From: a virus
Reading direction: 5' to 3' (one strand)
DNA length: 56,244 nucleotides
IMG/VR virus record: IMGVR_UViG_3300030419_002488
Location: 1 to 56,244 of that record
A program made the translations under genes and the position numbers. The notes below the pieces were generated by a model. It was not told the origin of the DNA and ran no database searches. It was given only the letters and a program-made list of their open reading frames with translations. Below, piece after piece: positions 25,308-32,998 of the stretch (within the stretch, counting starts at the first letter, position 1; each line of letters begins with the position of its first letter).

Positions 25308-25655
25308 TTAATCTTTACCAAAATCAACTTCAATTACATTATCTCTATATTTTGGTTTTGTTTGGTGTGTATTATCTTTCATCTCATTAAACAACCTGCC
25401 AGTTGTATATTTAAACGCCAATTCAGACATACCAAAATTATACAGATCTTCTCCTTTTGTTTGCAACAACCCTACGAGTCCTTCGTGCATAACTGATGCT
25501 ACAGAGTGATCCATCTCATTTCTGTAATTTGTATTTGTTGTATCGTAGGCTACCATTTCAAATTTACCATCTTCCATGTCTGTCAAAATAATATAATAGT
25601 GACCTTTCTTTAAGTCAAATTGTCTCATCTTTTTTTTAATTTCTTCTTCATCCAT
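25308..25655 (-). CDS. Conserved small protein, unknown
   Basis: A 115-aa acidic protein with DLKKGHYYIILTDMEDGKFE and DNVIEVDFGKD at the end. The middle part (VMHEGLVGLLQTKGEDLYNF) is helical. The pattern resembles a protein common in the replication block of T7-like marine phages, with no function known to me. It overlaps endonuclease I by 8 bases. Confidence 0.6.
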   Translation of the reverse strand: MDEEEIKKKMRQFDLKKGHYYIILTDMEDGKFEMVAYDTTNTNYRNEMDHSVASVMHEGLVGLLQTKGEDLYNFGMSELAFKYTTGRLFNEMKDNTHQTKPKYRDNVIEVDFGKD

Positions 25656-26019
25656 TTTTAAACCACTCCATAGGTATTGTTCCCTCTGCCCACGTAAAAT
25701 CGTATCTGTTACACCAATCAGCGTAAGTTGTTTTACTTCCTCTATATATTCTGTTACGTGCGTTCATAAATACAAAACGAATATCCAAATCTTTGTGTTG
25801 ATCTTTTACAAGAACCATCTTTACTCTATCTGCCTTATCAAGATGCCCTTTTGCTTCAATAAATATATCTGTATCGGGTAAATAAAAATCTGGAGTGTAT
25901 GTTCTTACTTTAGGAACGTAAAGGAATTTTTTTGATTCGTATTCAAATTTTACTTTGTTGTTAGCCAACACTTTTGCTAACTCCAATTCAAACTTTGATC
26001 TGTATTTTACTCTTTTCAT
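25648..26019 (-). CDS. Endonuclease I (T7 gp3-like Holliday junction resolvase)
   Basis: A 123-aa enzyme that cleaves branched DNA. The active site is complete: E11 (RSKFELELAK), D44 (YTPDFYLP), and E55 and K57 (FIEAKGHL), with spacing close to T7 gp3. LDIRFVFMNARNRIYRGSKT and EGTIPMEWFKNG also match that family. The frame is open 40 codons further upstream, but the ATG at 26019 sits in an ATGA overlap with the preceding stop and gives a protein of the expected length, so it is taken as the start. Confidence 0.9.
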   Translation of the reverse strand: MKRVKYRSKFELELAKVLANNKVKFEYESKKFLYVPKVRTYTPDFYLPDTDIFIEAKGHLDKADRVKMVLVKDQHKDLDIRFVFMNARNRIYRGSKTTYADWCNRYDFTWAEGTIPMEWFKNG

Positions 26020-26408
26020 TTCTTTAATTTCATCCGTAAGTTTAAAGATTCCATTCTTGTGTTTATGTATCCTGCTAGTCTTATAGATTGTTTTTCTATT
26101 GTAATAAGTTCTTTTGTTAGGTGGTACATCGGTAGGCATATCATCTTTCCGTAACTCAAAGCTTGACTAATTGCTTGAAATTCATTTTCTATTCTTACTA
26201 TATCCCGTTGTTCAGTGGCTGAAGTGAGAGTGCCGTTTTCTGAAAAGTTTTCACGAAGAGTAAGGGGAATACCTCTTTCATGTTGACGTAAGAAAACGAC
26301 ATCTCTACCGCCCCCCGCTTCACGGTGGGATTCTATATAGACGTGGTACAAAGTTTCATTGTGTTCCATCAGTTCTATCAAATAACTATGTGAGTATATA
26401 ATTGACAT
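26016..26408 (-). CDS. Unknown protein between two nucleases
   Basis: A 130-aa protein, mostly helical with a beta N-terminus (ETLYHVYIESHREAGGGRDV). The C-terminal half (QRDIVRIENEFQAISQALSY) is a charged helix. It starts at the base after the exonuclease stop and ends in an ATGA overlap with endonuclease I. No family recognised. The tight coupling suggests a partner of DNA processing. Confidence 0.6.
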   Translation of the reverse strand: MSIIYSHSYLIELMEHNETLYHVYIESHREAGGGRDVVFLRQHERGIPLTLRENFSENGTLTSATEQRDIVRIENEFQAISQALSYGKMICLPMYHLTKELITIEKQSIRLAGYINTRMESLNLRMKLKK

Positions 26409-27326
26409 CTATACTACTTTCTTTTTTAATCTTGAATACCACGCTTGAGGTGGGTGCTTTGCTCGTGATGTTACTTTGTTGTGTAACACGGCATCTTTCC
26501 AACAATACTTTTTAAACCCACACATATTACAAGGTTTAGGTAATAATTTATTTCCTGTTCTGACATCTTCCCCTTTATCTCTGTAAGTTTCAAATACATC
26601 TTTGTAAGGAACAACAAACTCCTTATCAGGATTAGTTAATATCTTTATTCTTTTCTTTGCATCTTCTAAATATTCTTTTCTGTCTTCATCTTGCCATTCT
26701 GGTGCTTCAACAACTGCTACTTCGCCACTAGACTTATTAATTGCTATCCACCCGCCAAACGGCAATCCCGTTGCTTCGCCATACAAATGACCTTGCATGA
26801 TGTATCCAAACGGATCATCTTCTTTTATTTTATTGTAACCACCATACCCCGTATACTTATATTTAAATGCCCAGTCACTTGCTGATTTAATATCCCAAAC
26901 TTTCTCTTGTCCTAGTTCATCTCTTATAATTAAATCAAGTGTTCCCGTAACTTCTGTTCCTTCAATGTTTAATTTAACTGCTTTTTGTTTTGCAACAACA
27001 TCAACTCCTGCCCGTTCTAAAATAAGAACGGCTATAGATTCAACAATATCCCCGAACAAAAACCTGAACAAAAGATTGTATTCTGTTTCTTGCTTAATAC
27101 CTTGACGTTCAAGGAGTTGCTGACAAATGGGTCTACCTAACCCAGACATACGTATTTTGTATTCTTTAGTTTTATTAAGTTGAATAAGAACGGACTCTGT
27201 GCAGGAATCAGCAAAGTCTTTGGTTGCTTCAGGGGGAATATTAACTTCCCCCCTACTTGCCCGTTCCATATAGTCTTGGATTTTAAGCGTTAGCAGCATT
27301 ATTGAAATCGCCTGCCAAGTCATCAT
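26409..27326 (-). CDS. Cas4/RecB-like PD-(D/E)XK exonuclease with predicted Fe-S cluster
   Basis: A 305-aa protein. The nuclease core has E96 (FGDIVES), D131 (VTGTLDLII), D145-x-K147 (VWDIKSAS) and the Q178-x3-Y182 motif of RecB-type nucleases. C68, with C266-x2-C269-x5-C275 near the end, reproduces the cysteine layout of the iron-sulfur cluster of Cas4, AddB and Dna2. It probably plays the part of T7 gp6 exonuclease. The start is uncertain: MM overlaps the preceding gene by 44 bases, and internal ATGs exist at codons 10 and 20. Confidence 0.82.
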   Translation of the reverse strand: MMTWQAISIMLLTLKIQDYMERASRGEVNIPPEATKDFADSCTESVLIQLNKTKEYKIRMSGLGRPICQQLLERQGIKQETEYNLLFRFLFGDIVESIAVLILERAGVDVVAKQKAVKLNIEGTEVTGTLDLIIRDELGQEKVWDIKSASDWAFKYKYTGYGGYNKIKEDDPFGYIMQGHLYGEATGLPFGGWIAINKSSGEVAVVEAPEWQDEDRKEYLEDAKKRIKILTNPDKEFVVPYKDVFETYRDKGEDVRTGNKLLPKPCNMCGFKKYCWKDAVLHNKVTSRAKHPPQAWYSRLKKKVV

Positions 27327-28140
27327 CTCCTGCGGGAGATTTTAGTTTAGTTGCTTCTCTGTATTGATTCATAATGTTCTCGTTATGAGCCTTAACAGTT
27401 TCGGCAAACTTTTTCATTAACGCCTTATCATCATCTGTTATTTCACATTCAGAAGAAAGAGTAGGAACTGGAATCCAATACGTAACTGATCCTTTCTTTT
27501 GCTTGCTTGTTGCTAACTTAATCCAAACCTTTTGCATAATCTTTTTTTGCTTGGTTAAGCTATTAATAAAATTACTCATGGGTATAAACCCTGAACGCTT
27601 AAAGTATGCAACTACTGGATGATTTGTAAGCTCGACATTTTCTTTGTTACCCTTTTTAAAAGAGCCACTAACCATACCATATATTACTTGGTTGCAAACC
27701 GCAGAACGTGATTTTAACCTCAAGGGATCATCATCTTTCAATTTTTCTTCTTCTTCTCCAGACAATCTTCCACACTTACTTCCACCTTCTGTATCAGGAA
27801 AATCCCCCGACATAGTTGGTTTCTGTACAGACTTACAAGAAAATGCACCTTCGTCAGCATCGAACATACTCCATTCAAACGTTCGTAAGATTGGTCGGAA
27901 GTTGATTTCTTTGGCGTATAAATACTCGCCGTCAACAAATACTTTCCAATCTCCTCGTGTTAAGGTTACACCATCTTCAGTCTCGGTGTCGTAATTTATA
28001 TTTATTCGTGATAATCCTTCACGCCTACCAGAGCTACTGCCTTGACCAGTCATCTCCATTAGAGCTTCAGTATTATCCGCACTAAAAGCATCAACAATTT
28101 GATTCATTTCAGTGTCTATAGTTTGTAAATTATTATCCAT
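27283..28140 (-). CDS. Probable single-stranded DNA-binding protein
   Basis: A 285-aa protein with a central beta-rich domain (DWKVFVDGEYLYAKEINFRP, then QVIYGMVSGSF) and a short acidic C-terminal region (AGDDDLAGDFNNAANA) of the type SSB proteins use to bind partners. It lies between polymerase and exonuclease, where T7-like phages carry functions such as gp2.5. No clear OB-fold signature can be read by eye, so SSB is an inference from tail and context. A DPLRLKSRSAVCNQ segment recalls proteins of marine podoviruses. Confidence 0.5.
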   Translation of the reverse strand: MDNNLQTIDTEMNQIVDAFSADNTEALMEMTGQGSSSGRREGLSRININYDTETEDGVTLTRGDWKVFVDGEYLYAKEINFRPILRTFEWSMFDADEGAFSCKSVQKPTMSGDFPDTEGGSKCGRLSGEEEEKLKDDDPLRLKSRSAVCNQVIYGMVSGSFKKGNKENVELTNHPVVAYFKRSGFIPMSNFINSLTKQKKIMQKVWIKLATSKQKKGSVTYWIPVPTLSSECEITDDDKALMKKFAETVKAHNENIMNQYREATKLKSPAGDDDLAGDFNNAANA

Positions 28141-28184
28141 AAATTTTTCCTTTTCTGTTTATTTAAGGTTAATGTAATTAGAGA

Positions 28185-29708
28185 CTACGAATTAACTTCT
28201 AATAAGTCAAGCCAATTCTTACCTATTTTTAATTCTATACCAACTGGCATATCATACTCAACTCCATACCTGCGTTTTGTCTCCGTTGGTAAACATAGCA
28301 TAGAGTCTTTAAGTATCTGAATACATTGATCTTTTTCGTCTGGGTGAACATCAATCACAATAGAATCGTGAACGGTATTACAAATTTTTGATTTCATATT
28401 TCTCATTGCCTTGTCCAACTTAACTAATGCAATGGGTAATAAATCAGCAGTTGCAAAACCTTGAACAGGATAGTTACAAATGGCAGTTCTGTTCGTTGCT
28501 GAACCCCACTCTGTCCATCTAGCATCTGGGAAAGAATACTCTCTTCCTGATGGTAATTTAACTACTTTATTTGTTACTGCTTGTTTCTCAAGTTCTTTGT
28601 GCCAATCCGTCACTTTCTCATACTTTTCTTTAAATCTTTGGTAGTATTGTTGTTGACTTCGTGTGCCACTAACACCCCCATACAAAGGTTTAAACGTGTG
28701 TGCTTTTGCTTCTTGTCGGCTACATCCTATAACAGACGCAGTATAGCTATGAACGTCTGTGCCTTCAAGAACATCTTTATAAACTTGTGGGTCTTTAGAT
28801 AAGAACCCCGCTACCCTAAATTCTAATTGAGAATAATCCCCCTCAAGTATAAAACCCCCATCAAATCTACTTTCTACAACTTTTCGTATAGCAAATGTTG
28901 AACCTCGTGGCATATTCTGAAAGTTTGGGTTGCGACTAGATAGACGACCAGTTGCCGTTACACATTGCATAAACTCTGGGTGAATAAAACCATCGTCATC
29001 AACGTTGTTCTTCATCCCCTCTACAAAAGTTGATAGATATGTTCGCAACGCATTGTATCGTGAATACGCCGAACAAAACTCACGAGCATCCCCTTCTAAC
29101 TCGGGCAGTCTATCCTCAAGAGTTGTCTTATCTGTTTTGAATCCTGCTGATGCCGTATCTCGCACCGTTCGAGGTATTATCTTAAACCCTGCAACTTCTC
29201 CTGTTGAAGTGTAAACTACACCCTTACCTAAACAGGTTTTACAAACACGCTTTGCTTTCCCCATAGAACCATCTTTTCTTTTTAAAGTAATTCTACCTGT
29301 TCCAAAACATTCCTTACATTGATTCCCAATTGTTTTGTAAACTATATCAGTCATGTTGCGAACATGTCTTACAAAATCTGTGTGTTTCATACGGGTTCTC
29401 ATCTTTGGTTTTATTGTGTTGCCCCTCATCTCATGACCAAGATTAAATGTAATTGACCAAAGATTTTTATCTTTTACTTTCCTTGAATACAAAAGAACAC
29501 TCTTGTCGTCAGGACTGGCAAGATTAATAGGAGTATCCCCCATAGCTTTCTTTGCCAGTTCACTTAACTTCTTTTCCAACGAAAGCATTTCTGTTTCGTA
29601 TTCTTTTTCTATCTGATCTAAAGTATTCAAGTTTATTTTTAATCCGTTTGTTTCTACCCTAGATAGTGTGTTTACCATCTCAAATGATAGTTTAAGTGTC
29701 TCTTTCAT
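28185..29708 (-). CDS. polA: DNA polymerase family A, with DnaJ-like zinc finger insert
   Basis: A 507-aa protein. Motif A contains D291 (LEGDYSQLEFRV). Motif B has R331, K335, F339 and Y343 (RQEAKAHTFKPLYGG). Motif C is VHDSIVI (H447, D448). Residues 131-166 hold two DnaJ-type CxxCxGxG units, C131-K-E-C134-F-G-T-G and C156-K-T-C159-L-G-K-G, inserted before the palm. Such a DnaJ-like domain is known, from memory, in the polymerase of phage HMO-2011. The ATG has GGGGA six bases upstream, so it is preferred over a TTG four codons before. The exonuclease domain is a separate upstream gene, overlapping by 17 bases in another frame. Confidence 0.93.
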   Translation of the reverse strand: MKETLKLSFEMVNTLSRVETNGLKINLNTLDQIEKEYETEMLSLEKKLSELAKKAMGDTPINLASPDDKSVLLYSRKVKDKNLWSITFNLGHEMRGNTIKPKMRTRMKHTDFVRHVRNMTDIVYKTIGNQCKECFGTGRITLKRKDGSMGKAKRVCKTCLGKGVVYTSTGEVAGFKIIPRTVRDTASAGFKTDKTTLEDRLPELEGDAREFCSAYSRYNALRTYLSTFVEGMKNNVDDDGFIHPEFMQCVTATGRLSSRNPNFQNMPRGSTFAIRKVVESRFDGGFILEGDYSQLEFRVAGFLSKDPQVYKDVLEGTDVHSYTASVIGCSRQEAKAHTFKPLYGGVSGTRSQQQYYQRFKEKYEKVTDWHKELEKQAVTNKVVKLPSGREYSFPDARWTEWGSATNRTAICNYPVQGFATADLLPIALVKLDKAMRNMKSKICNTVHDSIVIDVHPDEKDQCIQILKDSMLCLPTETKRRYGVEYDMPVGIELKIGKNWLDLLEVNS

Positions 29709-30255
29709 ATAAATCCCCAAATGTTAAGCCAAAAGCTTCTAATTGTTTTAATGCAACTTGTTCTGTTGCAATTACATCTGCTTTACCATATTCCTCTACT
29801 ATTTCTGATGGAATTTCGTAAAACGTTTTTCCTTCTTTAAGATACGGCGAAACCAAGTCCGTCTCCTTTTGGGTAACGTTATAGCGTTTTGCAAGAGAAG
29901 CAAGTGCCAAAGACCAACGCCTTCCTTTCGCCCTAATATATTCCGCAACCATCGTATCATAAATTTCTCCCTTATATTCAAACCCACACGCACGCAACCA
30001 AGTCAAATCAAATTTTATATTTTGTCCGACAAGAACATCAGCCTTGTCCAGATCATCTTGTATTAGTTTTGCCGTATTTGAATCGTAGTTGTATTCACTA
30101 TCCTTGTGATAAAAAAATTTGTAATTAACTTCTTTGTTTAAGAGCCACTTCCAACCTATTGATACCAAACGATTATTAAAGTAAGGCAACGCAGTAGTTC
30201 CGCCCGATACTTTATCTCTGTGAGTTGTCTCAACGTCTAGTGTTAGGATATTCAT
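29692..30255 (-). CDS. 3'-5' proofreading exonuclease (DnaQ-like), split from PolA
   Basis: A 187-aa protein with the DEDDy set: D7-x-E9 (LTLDVETTHRD), N-x3-F-D (GQNIKFDLTWL) and Y-x3-D (EYGKADVIATEQ). It corresponds to the N-terminal proofreading domain of family A polymerases. Its last codons (FGLTFGDLYERDT) are where a fused polymerase would continue, so the two proteins probably act together. The polymerase gene restarts in the +1 frame with its own ribosome binding site. Confidence 0.88.
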   Translation of the reverse strand: MNILTLDVETTHRDKVSGGTTALPYFNNRLVSIGWKWLLNKEVNYKFFYHKDSEYNYDSNTAKLIQDDLDKADVLVGQNIKFDLTWLRACGFEYKGEIYDTMVAEYIRAKGRRWSLALASLAKRYNVTQKETDLVSPYLKEGKTFYEIPSEIVEEYGKADVIATEQVALKQLEAFGLTFGDLYERDT

Positions 30256-30376
30256 TTTTTAATTTCTCCATTGAACAATAAAAACAACATAACTTTTGTT
30301 TAATCCAAAACATTTTTGTAAAAATAAATTGCTGCCAACATACTTCACATTTCTCTTTGTGTTCATATTTATACAT
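30230..30376 (-). CDS. Small zinc-knuckle protein
   Basis: A 48-aa protein with C10-x2-C13 and C30-C31-x2-C34, two CxxC knuckles separated by 16 residues. The middle is hydrophobic and aromatic (QQFIFTKMFWIKQK) and both ends are charged. The ATG shares a base with the helicase stop (TAATG), and the 3' end overlaps the exonuclease start by 26 bases. It fills a gap in an otherwise gapless operon, which supports it as real. It would be expected to bind zinc and act with the replication proteins. No family recognised. Confidence 0.68.
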   Translation of the reverse strand: MYKYEHKEKCEVCWQQFIFTKMFWIKQKLCCFYCSMEKLKNEYPNTRR

Positions 30377-31602
30377 TAGTAATACACCCCTTTCTGCACA
30401 TCTATTTGAACATTAATCATTCCGTGCCACCCATTCACTTTATTTTTTGAAACACAAATGTGTCGCACAACATTGTCAACCTCACTTGATCCTGTCTTAC
30501 CTATACCAATTATAACATCAGCTTCCCCTGCCTTTCCTGTCTTGGAATTGTCAAGCATAGCGTAATCTATAAATTGTCTGTCGTGAGCATCGTAACTCGC
30601 CTGACTGACTGCCCAAACCAAGCAATCATTTCGTTTGGCTATCTCTCTTGCAGTAACATAGGTTTCCTTCAATCGTTCATCTCCACGATTGTATTCGCCC
30701 TTGATTCTGAATTTGTCAAGCTGATCACAAAACATAATGTCTGGTTTGTTTAGTTTAGCATACTCATCAACTTCTTCTATAGATGTTCCCACCGAATCCA
30801 TTATAACCAAATAAGGTTCTATTTCTTTTCTGTATCTATCTAGCAAATCAAATCTTTTTTCTATCATCTCATCTTTAGTCAATTCAAAATAAGATTGTAT
30901 TATTCGTAACTTAATTCTACTGGCGGGTTCTTCGTTTGCCCAGTAAACAACTTGGAAACCTTGCTTAATATATGAAGATGCAATAAAACAACAAAAGGTA
31001 GTTTTACCTACTTCTGGTCGTGCAAATATAATACCCAAGTTTCCTCTATCTAGTCCTTTAATGTGTTCGTTGATTAAATGAAACTGAAACGGAAAGTCAT
31101 TATCCCCCGCTTCTTCTGTCAACAACTCATCTAGGTTCTTGTCAACAATAGTATAAGTTGTCTTATCCCCTATTCTACCATCTTCTACCACATCAATTAA
31201 TTTTCTTAACTCACCAAACTCGTCATTTTCACCTGTAAATATTTCTAGTGCTTTCTCGCCTATCTGTCTGGCTTTGTCACGCAACCACAAGTTATTAACC
31301 AGATCTAAATGAATATCATCACAAGATTCTACAACAACCAGTTGTGATATAATTTCTTGAATCCGTTTTCTACTTGAATCAGGCATTGCAGGGTTTCTGT
31401 CATTAAAGATTCCTTGCAATTCTGAAACAGATAAAGTTCGGTTGTATTTTGTGTGTGAATAAACTAGCGTGTCAAATATGTCACGCAGTTCTGCGTCAAA
31501 CATTTCTCTGTCAATTTTGTTTTTAACTTTTGCAAAGAAGTCAATGTTAAGGCAGTAACCTAAAACTTGTCGGTCAATTGATATACCGTTTGATAAACTC
31601 AT
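30376..31602 (-). CDS. DnaB-like replicative helicase
   Basis: A 408-aa protein. The N-terminal 150 residues are a helical DnaB-N-like domain. The RecA core has Walker A FARPEVGKTT (K200, with Ala where Gly is usual), the catalytic-Glu segment WANEEPASR (E224/E225), Walker B PDIMFCDQLDKF (D293) and the AVSQAS motif with Q334. It unwinds DNA ahead of the polymerase. In T7 primase and helicase are one protein (gp4). Here they are two genes overlapping by 29 bases. Confidence 0.88.
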   Translation of the reverse strand: MSLSNGISIDRQVLGYCLNIDFFAKVKNKIDREMFDAELRDIFDTLVYSHTKYNRTLSVSELQGIFNDRNPAMPDSSRKRIQEIISQLVVVESCDDIHLDLVNNLWLRDKARQIGEKALEIFTGENDEFGELRKLIDVVEDGRIGDKTTYTIVDKNLDELLTEEAGDNDFPFQFHLINEHIKGLDRGNLGIIFARPEVGKTTFCCFIASSYIKQGFQVVYWANEEPASRIKLRIIQSYFELTKDEMIEKRFDLLDRYRKEIEPYLVIMDSVGTSIEEVDEYAKLNKPDIMFCDQLDKFRIKGEYNRGDERLKETYVTAREIAKRNDCLVWAVSQASYDAHDRQFIDYAMLDNSKTGKAGEADVIIGIGKTGSSEVDNVVRHICVSKNKVNGWHGMINVQIDVQKGVYY

Positions 31603-32377
31603 CTCTTTCCCCTCTATTCATATCTTTCAAATCCTTGTTCAAAACAATTAATTTAGTTGGAACATAGTTCCGTAATTTTCTTATTAACGATATTGCCTTA
31701 CTTGTAGCATCTTTGTCAAGTGCTACATAAACTTTTTTAAATTTTTTTATAATTTCAATGTGTTCATCTAATAAAGATGTTCCCATCAAACTTATTCCGT
31801 GTGCAAGGTGACTAATACTGCAAGCACTAGGACAATCTTCGACAATAATTCCACAAAATCCGTTTCCAGATAAAAAAGGATTTCTGCTATTTCCATATCT
31901 TCTCCATTTCGGTTTCCTGTTATTTAAACTCCTACCAGTTGCATCAACTACCCTTCCATTACTAAGACTTTTGACAAGAAAGACAACACGATCTTGTTGG
32001 AAGTCATACCGAATGTCAGCCAGTCCAGACAAATAAGCGTCGTAAGAGTTTACTTCTTTTACATAATTTTCTGCATTAATATTACGAGATAAAGAAACAA
32101 ATGTGTCAGGTAAAACAAACTCACTTGCTTCTTTCTTTTCTTCTTTTTCTATGTGTTCTTTAAATGCGACTTTTGAGTTCTCTTTTGTCAGTTGCACACC
32201 AGTTGATCCTTTAGTGTTACAATCAACATGAAAACAATTCCAAAGTCTTTCAAATCCTGTATCAGTTACGCTAAAGGTATTTGTCCTATGACATACAGGA
32301 CAATCCCCACGATAACGCCCGTAAGATACAATATGTAAAGTTCCCACATAGTTTTTTATCCAACTAGGGTTTGTCAT
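31574..32377 (-). CDS. DNA primase with zinc ribbon and TOPRIM domain
   Basis: A 267-aa protein. The zinc ribbon has C26-x2-C29 and C48-x4-C53 (GDCPVCHRT, LWNCFHVDC). The TOPRIM domain has E180 (GIIVEDCPSA) and D221-x-D223 (YVALDKDATS). It makes primers for the fork and is the separated N-terminal half of a T7 gp4-type protein. The gene overlaps the small first gene of the operon by 14 bases and the helicase by 29. Confidence 0.87.
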   Translation of the reverse strand: MTNPSWIKNYVGTLHIVSYGRYRGDCPVCHRTNTFSVTDTGFERLWNCFHVDCNTKGSTGVQLTKENSKVAFKEHIEKEEKKEASEFVLPDTFVSLSRNINAENYVKEVNSYDAYLSGLADIRYDFQQDRVVFLVKSLSNGRVVDATGRSLNNRKPKWRRYGNSRNPFLSGNGFCGIIVEDCPSACSISHLAHGISLMGTSLLDEHIEIIKKFKKVYVALDKDATSKAISLIRKLRNYVPTKLIVLNKDLKDMNRGERDEFIKRYIN

Positions 32378-32582
32378 TTTTACCCAGATGTTTTTCGTAA
32401 TAAGGTTTTAAATCTTCGTTTGAATAGATTTCAACTTCTTGTTTGTTCTGTTCAACAATTTTAAAATCACTAACAAATATATCCCTTTTATCATCTTCCC
32501 CTACTTCGTAAGGTATAAATATATTTAGTCGTGCATCTGGTTTACACTTTTTAAGTTCTTTAATTAATTCAGCTACTCGCAT
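32364..32582 (-). CDS. Small acidic protein, first gene of the replication operon
   Basis: A 72-aa protein starting MRVAELIKELKKCKPDARLN. AAAGGGAAA lies before the ATG. The same frame is open 20 codons upstream, but that start would lie inside the promoter at 32610-32639, so it is rejected. The pattern x-x-ELI-K-x-L-x3-P-x-D-x-R recurs in the gene at 36881-37069, so the phage encodes two relatives in opposite operons. Function unknown. Confidence 0.65.
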   Translation of the reverse strand: MRVAELIKELKKCKPDARLNIFIPYEVGEDDKRDIFVSDFKIVEQNKQEVEIYSNEDLKPYYEKHLGKNDKP

Positions 32583-32609
32583 AAATTTTCCCTTTCTATA
32601 TTTGTCAGC

Positions 32610-32639
32610 ATTATAATCACGGATAAATTTTATTGTCAA
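32610..32639 (-). promoter_or_regulatory. Strong sigma70 promoter of the replication operon
   Basis: Read on the minus strand: TTGACA, an 18-bp spacer and TATAAT, both hexamers perfect. Transcription would begin near 32603, about 20 bases before the first ATG of the leftward operon. It is the strongest promoter visible in the window. Confidence 0.88.
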
Positions 32640-32691
32640 CAAAATAAATAATTTGACACAATTTTTAATCTATGGTATGTGTGTGAAACCC

Positions 32692-32710
32692 GTTGGGTGA
32701 TATACCCCAC
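32692..32710. promoter_or_regulatory. Candidate operator between the divergent promoters
   Basis: An imperfect palindrome, GTTGGGT-gatat-ACCCCAC, centred between the divergent leftward and rightward promoters. It is G/C-rich in an otherwise very AT-rich spacer. The first rightward gene encodes a ribbon-helix-helix protein, which would be the natural binder. This is an inference from position. Confidence 0.45.
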
Positions 32711-32742
32711 TAGGATTAATTTAAAAATAAATAATAAAATAC

Positions 32743-32771
32743 TTTACATACAGATTGACACGGAGTATAAA
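32743..32771 (+). promoter_or_regulatory. Sigma70-type promoter of the early rightward region
   Basis: TTTACA, a 17-bp spacer and TATAAA. The predicted transcription start (about 32778) falls on the ATG at 32777, so the first mRNA might be leaderless. A GGAG lies at 32762-32765, inside the spacer. It would serve as ribosome site only for a transcript starting further upstream, for example from a weaker TTGACA at 32653. Confidence 0.65.
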
Positions 32772-32776
32772 TAATT

Positions 32777-32998
32777 ATGACTAGACCAAACAAAATACTT
32801 TCTGAAACAATGTCATACAATTTGACAATAGAAAAGAAGGATCACAAAGAATTAAAAGAATATTCAGTTAAAGAAACAGAACGCTTTAATCAACAGATAA
32901 GCGTTGCTGACTTAATACGGACTTCTGTTAAGTTATATCTTGACGATTTAAAACAAGTTTACGAGGAAAACAATGGAACAAGCACAAGTAGAGATTGA
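32777..32998 (+). CDS. Ribbon-helix-helix transcription regulator
   Basis: A 73-aa protein. SYNLTIEKKDHKELKEYSVK gives the strand and first helix, and ISVADLIRTSVKLYLDDLKQ the second helix, of a ribbon-helix-helix (Arc/CopG-type) DNA-binding fold. It is the first gene after the divergent promoter region and probably controls it, binding there as a dimer. A role as early repressor or switch is inferred. Confidence 0.68.
   Translation: MTRPNKILSETMSYNLTIEKKDHKELKEYSVKETERFNQQISVADLIRTSVKLYLDDLKQVYEENNGTSTSRD

Noticed and set aside
26409-27326. Cas4-like motifs as a sign of a CRISPR system
   Set aside because: No repeat-spacer array or other cas gene is present. The gene sits in a replication operon, so a replication exonuclease is the better reading.
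32583-32642. Longer start of the first replication-operon gene
   Set aside because: It would lie within the -10/-35 region of the only promoter. The ATG at 32582 has AAAGGGAAA before it.
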